A DNA stretch of 64,000 bases from an uncultured Gammaproteobacteria bacterium. GTDB lineage: Bacteria > Pseudomonadota > Gammaproteobacteria > Coxiellales > Coxiellaceae. Every line of letters begins with the position of its first letter. Within the stretch, counting starts at the first letter, position 1. A model generated the notes under the pieces. The model was not told the origin of the DNA. It worked only from the letters and a program-made list of their open reading frames with translations, and ran no database searches. This document shows, piece after piece, positions 40,101 to 49,467 of this stretch. Both the position numbers and the translations under genes were made by a program. The DNA lies in NCBI GenBank assembly GCA_902581285.1, contig CACHNP010000002.1, positions 26,913 to 90,912 on the forward strand, read 5' to 3'.

Positions 40101-40212
40101 TGGTATGGTTGGTGGAACGTTCTTTTCGTTAATTGTCGTGCCCGTGGTGTACACGCTGTTTAACCAGATGCGTTCATTTGTTCAGAGACGTTGGTTTTCT
40201 AAGGCGGTATAG
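37132..40212 (+). CDS. RND (HAE1-type) efflux transporter
   Basis: Inner-membrane proton-driven pump, 1026 residues, with 12 predicted membrane helices and two large periplasmic loops. The TM4 proton-relay Asp pair is present in GLVVDDAIVVLENI. The start MKLSEICIRRPVFATVLSLI is typical. It belongs to the MexF/MdtB-like HAE1 family. Substrates cannot be predicted. Together with the upstream adaptor it forms a two-gene operon. Confidence 0.95.
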   Translation: MKLSEICIRRPVFATVLSLILIIVGILGYSRLATRFLPDYQRKIVNIQTNYSGASAAVIERSITTPIEQELSGIPGVAHVLSVSQQGVSLIRVKLDQSANYDRVLNTIQSRVNLARNRLPSDLQTSPMISKGFAEMPVMLIAIYRPGWSTRQVQDYVDRNIVNSLSQLPGVANVGAFGAAPYAMVITLDPYKVQQYGLSLQAISQAISDSSKTSPAGEVKGNLINVPIDIKNPLNTVQQFNSIIVGVSKTNQTPIHLRDIAMVKKTGFSQSSTVTTYDGKPCVGIEISTSSDSNEIAVAQSIRKLMAQKTANTDFQFRVYADMTKFMKASIQEVYHSILISVLCVIAVVFLFLATLRSVIIPIVTIPICLIAAMGVMFVFGFSINMITLIALVLCIGLVVDDAIVVLENIYRHVQDGLPPKEAAIKGSSEITFAVIVMTLTLVAVYAPFGFLSGVMAAFLTPFAFTLAGAVLISGFVSLTLSPMMCSKLLRPMQEKPRGYQAWSHRVLESLSRFYQRVLAKVLRIRWFVILFTIAMVVYGFMSIKSIPMEASPSEDVGFIMTVYNAQNNESVDHIHSQLNKIINLISDDKKINKDISYKVSFAMGARAHGSSNKVFIGLVPWSQRSQSSKEIAADINKSLMRQVGLNARAVALGGAGHGTDGLKFTLTSSESYDALYKKAQQFNKMLSENKKLYDFSIDTTYNNRQYTVTVNRENASRNNVSVAAINYLISTYYSGSAVSQFNVGGLDYYAYLVAPADFRTAIINLNDMKIANQKGMMVPLSNLITIKRENTQRVLPHYDHQHSVTVTVQLRDGYSMAKAMGFINKQIASSLPAGVRFHYMGEASDTQDANSSTGILILMALAFIYLILSAQFESFLDPLIILSSVPLCVIVALLALRFSPGGSINFYTIVGFITLIGLISKHGILITQFANEQQRQGLSAIDAVIAAAGVRLRPILMTTAAMCMGALPLLLAGDAGANSRHQIGLVIFSGMVGGTFFSLIVVPVVYTLFNQMRSFVQRRWFSKAV

Positions 40213-40283
40213 GTTATTGCCTTTGTATCTGGATTTTTATTAGCTTGATTGGCAGAGTCCATCTCGTGCTTTCTTTGGCGAAT

Positions 40284-40433
40284 ACGGTCGTGTTTGATTT
40301 CAATGCATTGGTTGGCCAGCGAAAAAACATGCTTGTGATTGCAACTCACTAAAACAATGGTGTCTAGAAACTCTTTAGTTGAATGAAGTCGTTTTTCAAA
40401 GGCGAGTGTGAATATCGCCTTTGTGTCTAGATT
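40284..40433 (-). pseudogene. remnant of a second ABC-F ATPase C-terminus
   Basis: Read on the minus strand from 40433, this stretch gives [16 protein letters not shown], then EFLDTIVLVSCNHKHVFSL, then CIEIKHDR. It aligns with the end of the adjacent intact ABC-F protein ([41 protein letters not shown]). The Walker-adjacent SHD motif is changed to SCN. It overlaps the stop of the intact gene in a different frame and has no start. This is best read as the surviving tail of a lost tandem paralogue. Confidence 0.7.
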
Positions 40434-42028
40434 GTCTCAGCTTGTTTGGCTAAGTATTCCTCGTACTTTCCTTGGTAGTACTCGGTTTGTTGGCCGTGCT
40501 TGATTTCAATGATTTCGTCAGCCAGAGAAGAAATAAGCTGTCGATCGTGGCTCACGATAATAATGGTGCCTGGGAATTCTTCTAGCGCGATGTTAAGTGC
40601 TTCGATTGACTCCATGTCTAAGTGGTTCGTCGGCTCATCAAGTATCAACACGTTATAACGCTGCAATATCAGTTTGCCAATGAGCATCCTCACTTTTTCA
40701 CCACCGGATAGCACTTTTACTGATTTACTGATGGAATCACCAGAAAATAGCATGCGACCAAGTGTTCCTCTTAATACTTGTTCGTCATCAGTTGGAAGTG
40801 ACCATTGCTCTATCCAATTGATCAAAGTCATGTCTTGTTCGAAGTCCTCTTGATGGTCTTGAGCGAAATAGCCTATTTTCGCTTTTTCGGCCCATTGAAT
40901 CGACCCCTCACGATGTTCAATTTGGTTCAGGATGGTTTTGAGAAATGTGGTTTTCCCTATACCGTTCGGACCGATGATAGCGAGCTTTTTACCGGCTTCT
41001 AGCATTAGATTGACATTGTTGAATAAATTGGGAGCATCTTCATAACCGTTACTCAAACCTTCGACCTGAAGTGCAAGTCGGTGTAATTTAACCTCAGGAT
41101 CGAATTTGATGTAAGGATACCGGCGACTTGAGGGTTTTATTTCCTCAAGTTGCATTTTGTCAATTTGTTTTAACCGAGAGGTGGCTTGCCTTGACTTAGC
41201 GGCATTTGCAGAAAACCTTTTTACAAAGGTTTGTAGCTGAGCAATTTTGGCTTGTTTTTTTGCGCGATCGGCTTCCATTCTCTGTTTCGCCAACATCGCC
41301 GCGGCCATGTATTCATCATAATTTCCTGGAAATAACTGCAAGTTTTTGTAATCCAGGTCGGCCGTGTGAGTACAGACAGAATTCAGGAAATGCCTGTCGT
41401 GGGATACGATGATGAGCGTTCCCTCGTACTTTTGTAACGTGCTCTCCAGCCAACGTATGGTGTTGATATCCAGGTTGTTAGTGGGCTCGTCGAGTAACAT
41501 TATGTCTGGGTTCGAAAAAAGGACCTGGGTGAGCAGTACTCGAAGTTTCAAGCCAGGTGCTATTTCAGACATCTTCTTTTCGTGCATGCTGGTCGGGATA
41601 TCAACCCCCATGAGCAGTTCACCAGCTCTAGCAGGTGCTGAATAACCGTCCAGTTCTGCGTACTCGACCTCCAAGTCGGCTACTCGAATTCCTTCCTCTT
41701 CTGACATCTCAGGAAGGCTGTATAGACGCTCACGTTCTTCGTGTACTTGCCACAGTTTTTGGTGTCCCATCATGACGGTATCGAGAACTCGGTATTCGTC
41801 AAACGCAAACTGATCTTGGCTTAAGGTTGCCATACGGGAAGTGGGGGGATAGCTAACGTTTCCGGAGCTGGGTTCCAATTGTCCGGATAGTATTTTCATC
41901 ATGGTGGATTTACCACTGCCATTTGCCCCAATAAGGCCGTAATGCCTGCCTGTTTCAAACTTTGCATTAACGTCTTCAAACAAAACTTGGCCAGCAAATC
42001 GCATGGTTAAATTGGCTATAGTTAGCAT
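40427..42028 (-). CDS. ybiT: ABC-F family ATPase (YbiT-like)
   Basis: A soluble protein with two ATPase domains and no membrane part, 533 residues. Walker A motifs are GANGSGKST and GPNGIGKTT, and Walker B/signature DEPTNNLD and LSGGEKVRM...DEPTNHLD. A linker of about 80 residues rich in Lys/Gln lies between the domains. ABC-F proteins act on ribosomes; some relieve antibiotic stalling. Similarity is closest to YbiT, inferred from the [14 protein letters not shown] region and overall length. The tail of a decayed paralogue lies directly downstream. Confidence 0.92.
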   Translation of the reverse strand: MLTIANLTMRFAGQVLFEDVNAKFETGRHYGLIGANGSGKSTMMKILSGQLEPSSGNVSYPPTSRMATLSQDQFAFDEYRVLDTVMMGHQKLWQVHEERERLYSLPEMSEEEGIRVADLEVEYAELDGYSAPARAGELLMGVDIPTSMHEKKMSEIAPGLKLRVLLTQVLFSNPDIMLLDEPTNNLDINTIRWLESTLQKYEGTLIIVSHDRHFLNSVCTHTADLDYKNLQLFPGNYDEYMAAAMLAKQRMEADRAKKQAKIAQLQTFVKRFSANAAKSRQATSRLKQIDKMQLEEIKPSSRRYPYIKFDPEVKLHRLALQVEGLSNGYEDAPNLFNNVNLMLEAGKKLAIIGPNGIGKTTFLKTILNQIEHREGSIQWAEKAKIGYFAQDHQEDFEQDMTLINWIEQWSLPTDDEQVLRGTLGRMLFSGDSISKSVKVLSGGEKVRMLIGKLILQRYNVLILDEPTNHLDMESIEALNIALEEFPGTIIIVSHDRQLISSLADEIIEIKHGQQTEYYQGKYEEYLAKQAETI

Positions 42029-42367
42029 ATGAACCCTCTTAAAGTATTACAAAAGCGTAATGATAGCAAAACTGCGCTTGAATGAAAGCGTTTTTCTTTT
42101 GGGTATCAGTTTGGAGAAGCGTTTGGTCTGGAGTGGGTATCACCGGGTCCTTGCAAACAGACATGCTTGATTTGTTGATAAAAATAGATTGTGACAACAT
42201 TGTTACTAATTTTCTGTAAATTAGAGCCTTGTATCCAGTTTTTTTAATAAAACCTTAATAATTTAGGCGTAGACTAATTTATAAGTAATCGCATTTTACG
42301 ACACCGAGGTCCAATGAAAAGCACACAAGGATGTTATCGCGAAATGCGACAACAATGAGAGAATGTG
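42029..42367. other. intergenic region between ABC-F and a membrane protein gene
   Basis: About 340 AT-rich bases between divergent genes. A short inverted repeat, CTAATTT (42206-42212) and AAATTAG (42218-42224), might be an operator. No promoter stands out and no open frame is credible. Confidence 0.35.
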
Positions 42368-44311
42368 ATGTCTGTAACGGTAACTAAAAAACAAATTTCT
42401 GCAATCATAGATTACATTACTAATAATCCGAAAACTGCGGTGATGAGATACCATTTTTCGTGTTGGGGTAAGCATGATCCGTATTTGTCTCAATTTATCT
42501 ATTCTCTGAATTTGCTAAATCTAGATAAGGCTGAACTGAATAGTTTAGTGGATTGCATTTTTTCAGGTTCTGCACTAGGTGGCGAAGTTGCTTCCAATGA
42601 AGCCACTCTCACAAGCAGCGAAGGCGGGCTTTCGAGAGCGTCAGGCTCAGAAGGCGACGCAAGTATGGATAAGGTAATGCGACCACTAAAGCAGGTCTTG
42701 AACCGTTTTTCGCGTGCAAACAAAGGAAAGGTGTTTGTGCATCATCTGAAGCACGGGAATATTGATGATAAATTTATAGGTCAAAATTTTTCTGAAAAAC
42801 GTGGAAACTACGCTTTGTATGAGGGGGGCGATACAGATGGGAAAAAACACCAGCGTGCTAAACGTCAACGTTTGACCTGGTTTTCTCGCGTGATTACTTT
42901 GGTTGTCGCGTTGGGAGAAGCGGTGGTAGCAGCAGTTTTAGGTGCTACGTTAGGTGCGCCTTTGCTGCCGGCGTTCTTGATGATTGGAATCCCAGCCTTT
43001 TTGATTAATTTTGTTCTATTTCGAGGACACTCCTACTGGTCTTTAAAAGAAATTTTTGTTGATGGCTTCTTAACGCGTTTGTTTCGTGATGAAAACAATG
43101 AACTTATCAAGGGCTTTTCTCTTAAAATGATGCTGGTCTGTGCTTTAGTCACGTCACTCGCGGCTGGTTTAGGGTTCGGTCTGTTGTCATTTCACACTGC
43201 CTTGACAGGGTTTGGTAGTCTGTTGTTCAAGTTGTCTGCTGCGGCCGCTTTGGGTGCTCCCGGTGTTGGTTTGATTGTCATTGCGTCGACTATTGCTGTG
43301 GTTAGCGCTTGTGCCTTATTCGCGTTGTTTTTCTGTGCTGTCGCTCAGGCCATTAAGACAAACGCTTGGGGTAGGTTTAAAAATTATCTTTATAAAAATA
43401 CCATTGGTTTGGATTGGGGGAATCAGCCGGTTAAATCGTTTGTTTCTATGTTGGCTGAATTGGTTAAGGTGTCAGTGATCTTGGTGTTGTCTGTCTGTGT
43501 TGCTGTTGCATCGTTTGCGCTGTATGGGTCAAAAGCATTGGATATTGGATTGCGTTTTTTTCACATGGCAAATTCAGCTGCACATTTACTGTCGACACTC
43601 GTGGTTGCGTGTGCAGAGCCGGTTAATGTGTTTTTCCAGGTTAACAGTATCATCACAGGAATTAATATCAGTCAAAACTGGGCAAGCTTTGCGGTCAAAA
43701 AAGTGGCTGGTGGTATTCGATCCTGTTTTTCTGCTATCGCCAATTTTTTCTGTCGCCGTGATAAGAAAAGTAACGCTGAAGCCGAGGCTGAAAAAAGTGA
43801 GCATCTTCCTTCTTCAGGTGACCAAAGGTTATCTGCGGGGGAGGCAACTTTGACGAGTGCTGAGGCACCAGCTGATAAGAAAAAATCGGTGAATGCAGTA
43901 CGTTGGTGGCACGGTGTGTTTAATCAGGCCTCTTTACTTGGAATGTACTATTGTATATTCAAGAATGGCAGCGGGCAGGCGGCTGGTGCGACGATACCGG
44001 CTGCAGTGCAGGCCACCTCGACTGTGGCATCAGCCGTCGGTTTGCACTTGTCAAATCCGGTTGTGACTCATCTTAATTCTGCTGCGATGGCGTCCAGTTC
44101 AAATGGAGCAAACACGGAAGCGGCACAGGAAGTGACCATCTTACGAGAGGTGACTGATCGCTGTCAATTATCACAAAATCCGCATGGATTGATGGCTGCA
44201 TCTAGAAATAATCAGTCAGATAATGATGATGCTTCCAACCCAGAGATTGGAGTAGACGATTTTGTTAAAAATTCTTGGAAGGCGTTGGCTCGGATTAGGG
44301 TGGCATCGTAA
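42368..44311 (+). CDS. membrane protein of unknown function (647 residues)
   Basis: Not recognised. The N-terminal 170 residues are soluble. Three hydrophobic regions follow, each long enough for one or two membrane spans (about 175-220, 255-325 and 355-390). Then come a Cys/Arg-rich stretch (SCFSAIANFFCRRDKK) and a disordered Ala/Ser/Asn-rich tail. A short internal repeat EATLTSxE occurs near residues 78 and 485. No signal peptide. A host-targeted membrane protein is possible in view of the other effector-like genes, but nothing proves it. Possible GTG start one codon upstream. Confidence 0.75.
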   Translation: MSVTVTKKQISAIIDYITNNPKTAVMRYHFSCWGKHDPYLSQFIYSLNLLNLDKAELNSLVDCIFSGSALGGEVASNEATLTSSEGGLSRASGSEGDASMDKVMRPLKQVLNRFSRANKGKVFVHHLKHGNIDDKFIGQNFSEKRGNYALYEGGDTDGKKHQRAKRQRLTWFSRVITLVVALGEAVVAAVLGATLGAPLLPAFLMIGIPAFLINFVLFRGHSYWSLKEIFVDGFLTRLFRDENNELIKGFSLKMMLVCALVTSLAAGLGFGLLSFHTALTGFGSLLFKLSAAAALGAPGVGLIVIASTIAVVSACALFALFFCAVAQAIKTNAWGRFKNYLYKNTIGLDWGNQPVKSFVSMLAELVKVSVILVLSVCVAVASFALYGSKALDIGLRFFHMANSAAHLLSTLVVACAEPVNVFFQVNSIITGINISQNWASFAVKKVAGGIRSCFSAIANFFCRRDKKSNAEAEAEKSEHLPSSGDQRLSAGEATLTSAEAPADKKKSVNAVRWWHGVFNQASLLGMYYCIFKNGSGQAAGATIPAAVQATSTVASAVGLHLSNPVVTHLNSAAMASSSNGANTEAAQEVTILREVTDRCQLSQNPHGLMAASRNNQSDNDDASNPEIGVDDFVKNSWKALARIRVAS

Positions 44312-44361
44312 AAAAAGATACATTATCGGAATTGAGTCATGGACTTAAGTATGATAAAAAA

Positions 44362-44436
44362 TGGCTCCTCGGGTAGGATTCGAACCTACGACCAATTGAT
44401 TAACAGTCAACTGCTCTACCACTGAGCTACCGAGGA
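44362..44436 (-). tRNA. tRNA-Asn (anticodon GTT)
   Basis: A 75-base cloverleaf on the minus strand with encoded CCA. Acceptor TCCTCGG pairs with CCGAGGA, the anticodon loop CTGTTAA gives GTT, and the T loop is TTCGAAT. It stands between the unknown membrane protein and the aminotransferase gene. Confidence 0.95.
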
Positions 44437-44471
44437 ACGTAAGGCAATGTTATCTGCCTTTTTAATTGGGG

Positions 44472-45674
44472 TCAAGTAAAATTTTCTATGGATTCCAATG
44501 CTTTTTTAATTCGCTCAATGCCGGTCTTAATCTGATCTAAACTGGTGGCGAATGATAGCCTGAAGTAGCCTGGGGCCCCGAATGCGCTTCCTGGCACCAC
44601 CGCAATGTGCGCTTTTTCCAAGAAAAAATCAGTCAGTTGAATATCACTTTCCAGTCCCATTTCCTTAATAAGTGAACGTGCGTCCACAAACGCATAAAAT
44701 GTGCCATCTGATGGAATGGCGTTTAAATGCGGTATCTTGTTGATGGCGTCAATGAGCCACAGGTGTCGCTCTGTGTATGCATCTAGCATGGGAGGGAAGA
44801 ACGAGTCTGCTGGTGCGTCAAACGCCGCTGCTGCAGCATGCTGAGCAATCGATGTGGCGCAGGTGGTACTTTGTGATTGAATTTTTTTCATCGCCTTCAT
44901 CAGCGCTGGGTGACAGGCGGCAAAACCAATACGCCAGCCAGTCATGCAGTGAGCTTTTGCCACGCCGTTCATCACAATAGTACGGTCATACAAAAGTGGC
45001 TCAGCGTTGACAATATTATGAAACGGTTTGTTGCCATAAATAACGTACTCGTAGATATCATCTGAAACGATAAGAATCTGAGGGTGTTTTAGTAAGACCT
45101 GAGCGATCGCTTTGAGTTCATCCAGTGAGTATACCGCACCTGATGGGTTGCTGGGGCTATTAATGAAAAGCAGTTTGGTTTTCTGAGTGATGGAAGCCTC
45201 TAACTGCTCAGCTGTGACCTTGTAGCCCTGTTCGATCCCGGCTTCAATTATCACCGGTGACGCACCTGCAAGTGAGACCATGGATGGGTAAGACACCCAG
45301 TATGGTGACAGAACGATGGCCTCGTCTCCGGGCTCAAGTACCGCTTGTGTAAGATTAAAAAGGCATTGCTTCACTCCGCTACTGACAATGATTTGGTCTG
45401 CGTTGTAGTCTAATTTGTTATCTCGTTTGAGTTTGTTGATAATGGTTCGTTTTATTTCAGGTATGCCATCCACTGGCGTGTAGCCGGTGTGATTGTTGTT
45501 GATGGCTCCGATACCGGCCTCTTTCGCAAAGGCGGGGGTGGGGAAGTCAGGCTCTCCTGCGGTGAAATTGATGATATCGATGCCACTCGCTTTGAGTTTC
45601 TTCGCTTTATCGTTAGCTGCCACGGTGGCTGAGGGCTTCATTTGTAACACGCGAGCTGATAGTAAGTTATTCAT
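44472..45674 (-). CDS. aspartate aminotransferase (class I, Ib type)
   Basis: PLP enzyme interconverting aspartate and oxaloacetate with 2-oxoglutarate and glutamate; related enzymes accept other amino acids. 400 residues. The start SARVLQMKPSATVAANDKAKKLK and FTAGEPDFPTP are typical of subgroup Ib (AspB/AatA). The PLP lysine is Lys240 in NGVAKAHCMTGWRIGF, and NSPSNPSGAV and the final Arg in FRLSFATS bind the substrate. Divergent from uvrB. Confidence 0.93.
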   Translation of the reverse strand: MNNLLSARVLQMKPSATVAANDKAKKLKASGIDIINFTAGEPDFPTPAFAKEAGIGAINNNHTGYTPVDGIPEIKRTIINKLKRDNKLDYNADQIIVSSGVKQCLFNLTQAVLEPGDEAIVLSPYWVSYPSMVSLAGASPVIIEAGIEQGYKVTAEQLEASITQKTKLLFINSPSNPSGAVYSLDELKAIAQVLLKHPQILIVSDDIYEYVIYGNKPFHNIVNAEPLLYDRTIVMNGVAKAHCMTGWRIGFAACHPALMKAMKKIQSQSTTCATSIAQHAAAAAFDAPADSFFPPMLDAYTERHLWLIDAINKIPHLNAIPSDGTFYAFVDARSLIKEMGLESDIQLTDFFLEKAHIAVVPGSAFGAPGYFRLSFATSLDQIKTGIERIKKALESIENFT

Positions 45675-45939
45675 TTTGATTCAATCCTTTTGACGTCTCA
45701 AGCGAAGTATTCTTAACAATTTTGATTCACAATGCAATTAAAATGACGTCTTATTCTGAATCTTTGGGTTTTGTGTTAGTGAATGACACTTTATGTGGTT
45801 ATAAAATAGACAAAAAAACGTGTCGGCGCTAATATAAGGTGAATAATGTGGGTTCAAAATGGCTTGATTGTCTGGCGAATGCTATGATGACTGATCGATG
45901 CAGACGAGGTGATCATTTCAGTAAACGAGGGTTTGATAT

Positions 45940-47958
45940 ATGGCAGATGAGATTGTAGGGCAGTTTGAGATTCAAAGTCCGTTTTCTCCAACCATTGCTC
46001 AAAAAAAGGCAATTCATCAGTTAACAGATGGCATTGAGTCTGGTTTGGTGAGGCAGACGCTGCTTGGGGTGACGGGTGCTGGAAAGACGTATGTGATGGC
46101 AAATGTCATAGCGCAAACACAGCGCCCAGCGGTGGTGATGGCGCCCAACAAAACACTGGCGGCTCAATTATACTCTGAGTTTAAGCATTTTTTTCCGAGA
46201 AACTCGGTTGAGTATTTCGTGTCTTATTACGATTATTACCAACCGGAAGCGTACGTTCCATCTCGTGACGTTTACATTGAGAAAGATGCTTCCATTAATG
46301 CGCAAATTGAACAAATGCGGTTATCAGCCACTAAAGCATTATTAGAACGCAGGGATACCATTATTGTTGCCACCGTATCAGCCATTTATGGTCTCGGAGA
46401 CCCTCGGTCTTATCTAAACATGGTGCTGCATTTATCAATTGGTGAACGTTTGAATCAGCGTGACATCATTCGACGATTGGCCACAATGCAGTACACCAGA
46501 AATGATAAAGTATTCGAGCGTTCCACATATCGAGTACGCGGAGATGTGATCGACGTTTTTCCTGCGGATGCCGAAAAAGAAGCACTGCGTATTGAGTTGT
46601 TCGATGATGAGGTTGAGCGCTTAGCCTATTTTGATCCCATGACGGGTAAGGTGTTAAGATCGGTTCCTCGAACAACGGTTTTCCCTAAGTCGCATTATGT
46701 TACTCCGCGAGAGCGGATACTGGAGACCATTGAACACGTCAAAACAGAGCTTGGACCGCGACTGGATTATTTTGAAAGTAATCAAAAATTAGTTGAACGC
46801 CAGCGATTGGATGAACGCACTCGGTTTGATATTGAGATGATGCTGGAGCTGGGATACTGCAGTGGTATTGAGAATTATTCTCGTTATTTGTCAGGTCGCG
46901 AACCAGGTGCGGCACCACCCACGCTATTGGATTACATGCCTAAAGATGCCGTACTTATTGTGGATGAGTCACACGTGACACTGCCGCAAATTGGTGGTAT
47001 GTACAAGGGTGACAGAGCCAGAAAAGAAAACTTAGTGCAATACGGTTTTCGCCTACCATCAGCCTTGGACAATCGACCGTTAAAATGGGACGAGTTTGAA
47101 GCACTGATGCCTCAGCTGGTAATGGTGTCGGCAACACCGGGTACCTATGAGGATGACAATGAAGACGACCGGGTAGAGCTGTTGGTGAGACCAACAGGGT
47201 TGGTAGACCCTGATATTGAAGTGCGTCCATTGGCTTCACAAGTCGATGACCTCTTGTCTGAGATCAATCTTCGGGTTGCAGCAAAGGAGCGCGTTTTAGT
47301 AACCACTCTGACCAAACGAATGGCGGAGGATTTAACTGACTACTTGCGCCAATATCAAGTGAAAGTTCGTTACTTGCATTCTGACATCGATACCGTGGAG
47401 CGAGTAGAAATTATTAGAGATTTACGTAAAGGTGTTTTTGATGTTTTGGTGGGTATTAATTTGTTGCGCGAAGGTTTGGATATGCCAGAAGTGTCATTAG
47501 TGGCAATATTGGATGCTGATAAAGAAGGTTTTTTGCGTTCCACGAGATCGCTGATACAAACCATTGGTCGTGCGGCGCGTCATCTTAACGGTAAAGCAAT
47601 TTTATACGCAGACAGAATCACAGGATCGATGCAGCGAGCACTGGATGAAAGTGACCGTCGGCGAGAGATTCAACTGGCTTATAATGATGAAAATAATATC
47701 ACGCCATCGAGTATAGCTAAAGCGGTAAAGGATTTGATTGAAACGGAAGAAAATTTAATTGAAGAGGAAGAGCAGCGTGCGCTGAGCTTGGATGAATTTG
47801 AGACATACAGCAAACAGTCAGCTGTGGAACTGACCAAAACAATTCAAGCTCTTGAAAATCAAATGATGGACCATGCGAAAGATCTGGATTTTGAAAAAGC
47901 GGCTGAGTTGCGCGATAAGATTGCAGAAATACAAGTTCTTTTTATAAAGTACCATTAG
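45940..47958 (+). CDS. uvrB: excinuclease ABC subunit B
   Basis: Damage-verification helicase-like subunit of nucleotide-excision repair, 672 residues. Walker A GVTGAGKT (residues 43-50), the beta-hairpin [15 protein letters not shown] near 95-110, DESHVTLPQ, the helicase motifs [12 protein letters not shown], and a C-terminal UVR domain that contacts UvrC. No CTG-N10-CAG LexA-type box was found in the 265 bases upstream, so SOS control by an E. coli-like LexA is not indicated. Confidence 0.97.
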   Translation: MADEIVGQFEIQSPFSPTIAQKKAIHQLTDGIESGLVRQTLLGVTGAGKTYVMANVIAQTQRPAVVMAPNKTLAAQLYSEFKHFFPRNSVEYFVSYYDYYQPEAYVPSRDVYIEKDASINAQIEQMRLSATKALLERRDTIIVATVSAIYGLGDPRSYLNMVLHLSIGERLNQRDIIRRLATMQYTRNDKVFERSTYRVRGDVIDVFPADAEKEALRIELFDDEVERLAYFDPMTGKVLRSVPRTTVFPKSHYVTPRERILETIEHVKTELGPRLDYFESNQKLVERQRLDERTRFDIEMMLELGYCSGIENYSRYLSGREPGAAPPTLLDYMPKDAVLIVDESHVTLPQIGGMYKGDRARKENLVQYGFRLPSALDNRPLKWDEFEALMPQLVMVSATPGTYEDDNEDDRVELLVRPTGLVDPDIEVRPLASQVDDLLSEINLRVAAKERVLVTTLTKRMAEDLTDYLRQYQVKVRYLHSDIDTVERVEIIRDLRKGVFDVLVGINLLREGLDMPEVSLVAILDADKEGFLRSTRSLIQTIGRAARHLNGKAILYADRITGSMQRALDESDRRREIQLAYNDENNITPSSIAKAVKDLIETEENLIEEEEQRALSLDEFETYSKQSAVELTKTIQALENQMMDHAKDLDFEKAAELRDKIAEIQVLFIKYH

Positions 47959-48312
47959 TATTATAAAAAAGTTAGGAGGAAAAAAGATCGGACTACTAAG
48001 AAATAACCCAAACTGTATTTCCCCCTCACTTACTTCCCTCCGTCCCGCCCAAATGATCATCAGGTTGACACTTAAGGCGTTCTTTATTGATTGTCTAGAA
48101 CCTGTCTCTGATGATCATTTCAACGCATTTATCGTACATAAAAATTTAACGTCAAGTTTTTTTACATAGAAAGTGAGAACACCTATTTGTCATGATGTCA
48201 TGATGTCAATTTTTGATAAAAATACGACTATTTTTGGTGTAAGCGCGAAACTATGATGCTCTATGTTCGTATGTAAGGTGATTGAATATGTCGGTGTATT
48301 TTTGATTTTCCA
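47959..48312. other. intergenic region with a 12-bp inverted repeat
   Basis: Between the convergent uvrB and permease genes. The main feature is a perfect inverted repeat, AATGATCATCAG at 48052-48063 and CTGATGATCATT at 48108-48119, with 44 bases between. A short tandem CATGATGT repeat lies near 48190-48210. No transposase, gene or T-run terminator is present. Confidence 0.5.
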
Positions 48313-49452
48313 TTATTGCGTTTTGGAATAAATAATGCAGAAGCATAGAAAACACCCCAGTAAAAAAGTAGTGATCGCAATGAGTGTATGACTTTTTAAG
48401 TGTTTTGTTTTGTTGTGCATGCTTAATCCGTAGAATATTGCTATTGATAGGTAGATGATTAGGGCGCAGGTCACCGAGATGATGAGTAATGTGTGTGTAG
48501 TGAAAATATGACTCATTATGATTGTCAGTAAAATAATTGCAGTAACGCTATTTTTTTTTGTTGCCAGTGTTTCCCATTGTGCTATTGCTGCGATAAGTAA
48601 TCCATTTAAACTTGCGAGTAAACCACATGAGCCACAAATGGTTAGTGTGGTCACAACCCAAGTTGAAATCGCGTGTTGATGCATTATAACTGTCGGCAAA
48701 AGACTGTTTGTCTGCCATTCATTAGGTTGTATCAGCGTGGCTACCTGAATCACTAAAAATAGGGCGCACACACCCAGTGTTAGCATGGCTTTCTTTACTG
48801 TGCTTGATAATATCGGGTGAAAGTCTTTTTGTGGTTTTGCAGCTAAAACGGTACCTTCAATACCTAAGAAGAGCCATAATAAAAATGGTACTGCCATTAA
48901 TACATGTTGTGTGTGCGGAGTTGATAAGTGATTTATGATAAATGGTACTTCTTTAGTGTGGAAAGAAGAGAGTATGAATATAGCTACACCTAGCAAAGCC
49001 AGCATGGTAACAAAAATTTCAAGCTTTACGGATTGTTCTAGACCCACTTTATTTAGAATGCCTAGCCCTATTAGTACTGCTAAGGATATTTTCTTGGCTG
49101 GAATCGCTGGTGTCAATTGATGAATATAAGTTCCTAGTGCGATTGAGATCGCTGCGACTGCAAACAGAAACTCAAGCAGGGCGATTATTCCAACCATATG
49201 AGCGGCACGTGGTCTTTTTGTGGCTTGAATGATGGCCATGATGCCACCAGCTTGAGGTGTTGCTAATGCCAGTTTGACGTAAACATTCATGATTAGGCTG
49301 TAGAACAGAAAAACGATGGCTAAACCAATAATAAGGTCACTGAGGTTTGCGTATTTAAAACAATAGTTCCACCCAAAATACTGCCCAGAAATCACCATAC
49401 CAATCGCGCATGCCCAGAGTTTAAATTCATTTATTCTGTTTGATATTATCAT
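48313..49452 (-). CDS. APC-superfamily permease, possibly for ethanolamine
   Basis: An inner-membrane transporter of 379 residues with about 11-12 hydrophobic helices. The N-terminal SGQYFGWNYCF and the TPQAGGIMA segment resemble the amino-acid/polyamine/organocation family, especially the ethanolamine permeases. It is shorter than the usual 430-470. It is the last gene of the minus-strand operon with the M81 peptidase and the iron alcohol dehydrogenase. The substrate is inferred from context only. Confidence 0.8.
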   Translation of the reverse strand: MIISNRINEFKLWACAIGMVISGQYFGWNYCFKYANLSDLIIGLAIVFLFYSLIMNVYVKLALATPQAGGIMAIIQATKRPRAAHMVGIIALLEFLFAVAAISIALGTYIHQLTPAIPAKKISLAVLIGLGILNKVGLEQSVKLEIFVTMLALLGVAIFILSSFHTKEVPFIINHLSTPHTQHVLMAVPFLLWLFLGIEGTVLAAKPQKDFHPILSSTVKKAMLTLGVCALFLVIQVATLIQPNEWQTNSLLPTVIMHQHAISTWVVTTLTICGSCGLLASLNGLLIAAIAQWETLATKKNSVTAIILLTIIMSHIFTTHTLLIISVTCALIIYLSIAIFYGLSMHNKTKHLKSHTLIAITTFLLGCFLCFCIIYSKTQ

Positions 49453-49467
49453 GCTTGTGATGTCTCG

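Noticed and set aside
45675..45939. LexA (SOS) box before uvrB
   Set aside because: No CTG-N10-CAG pattern was found; the nearest, CTGATCGATGCAG, has only 7 bases between.
48052..48119. Insertion-sequence ends
   Set aside because: No transposase frame and no target duplication seen.
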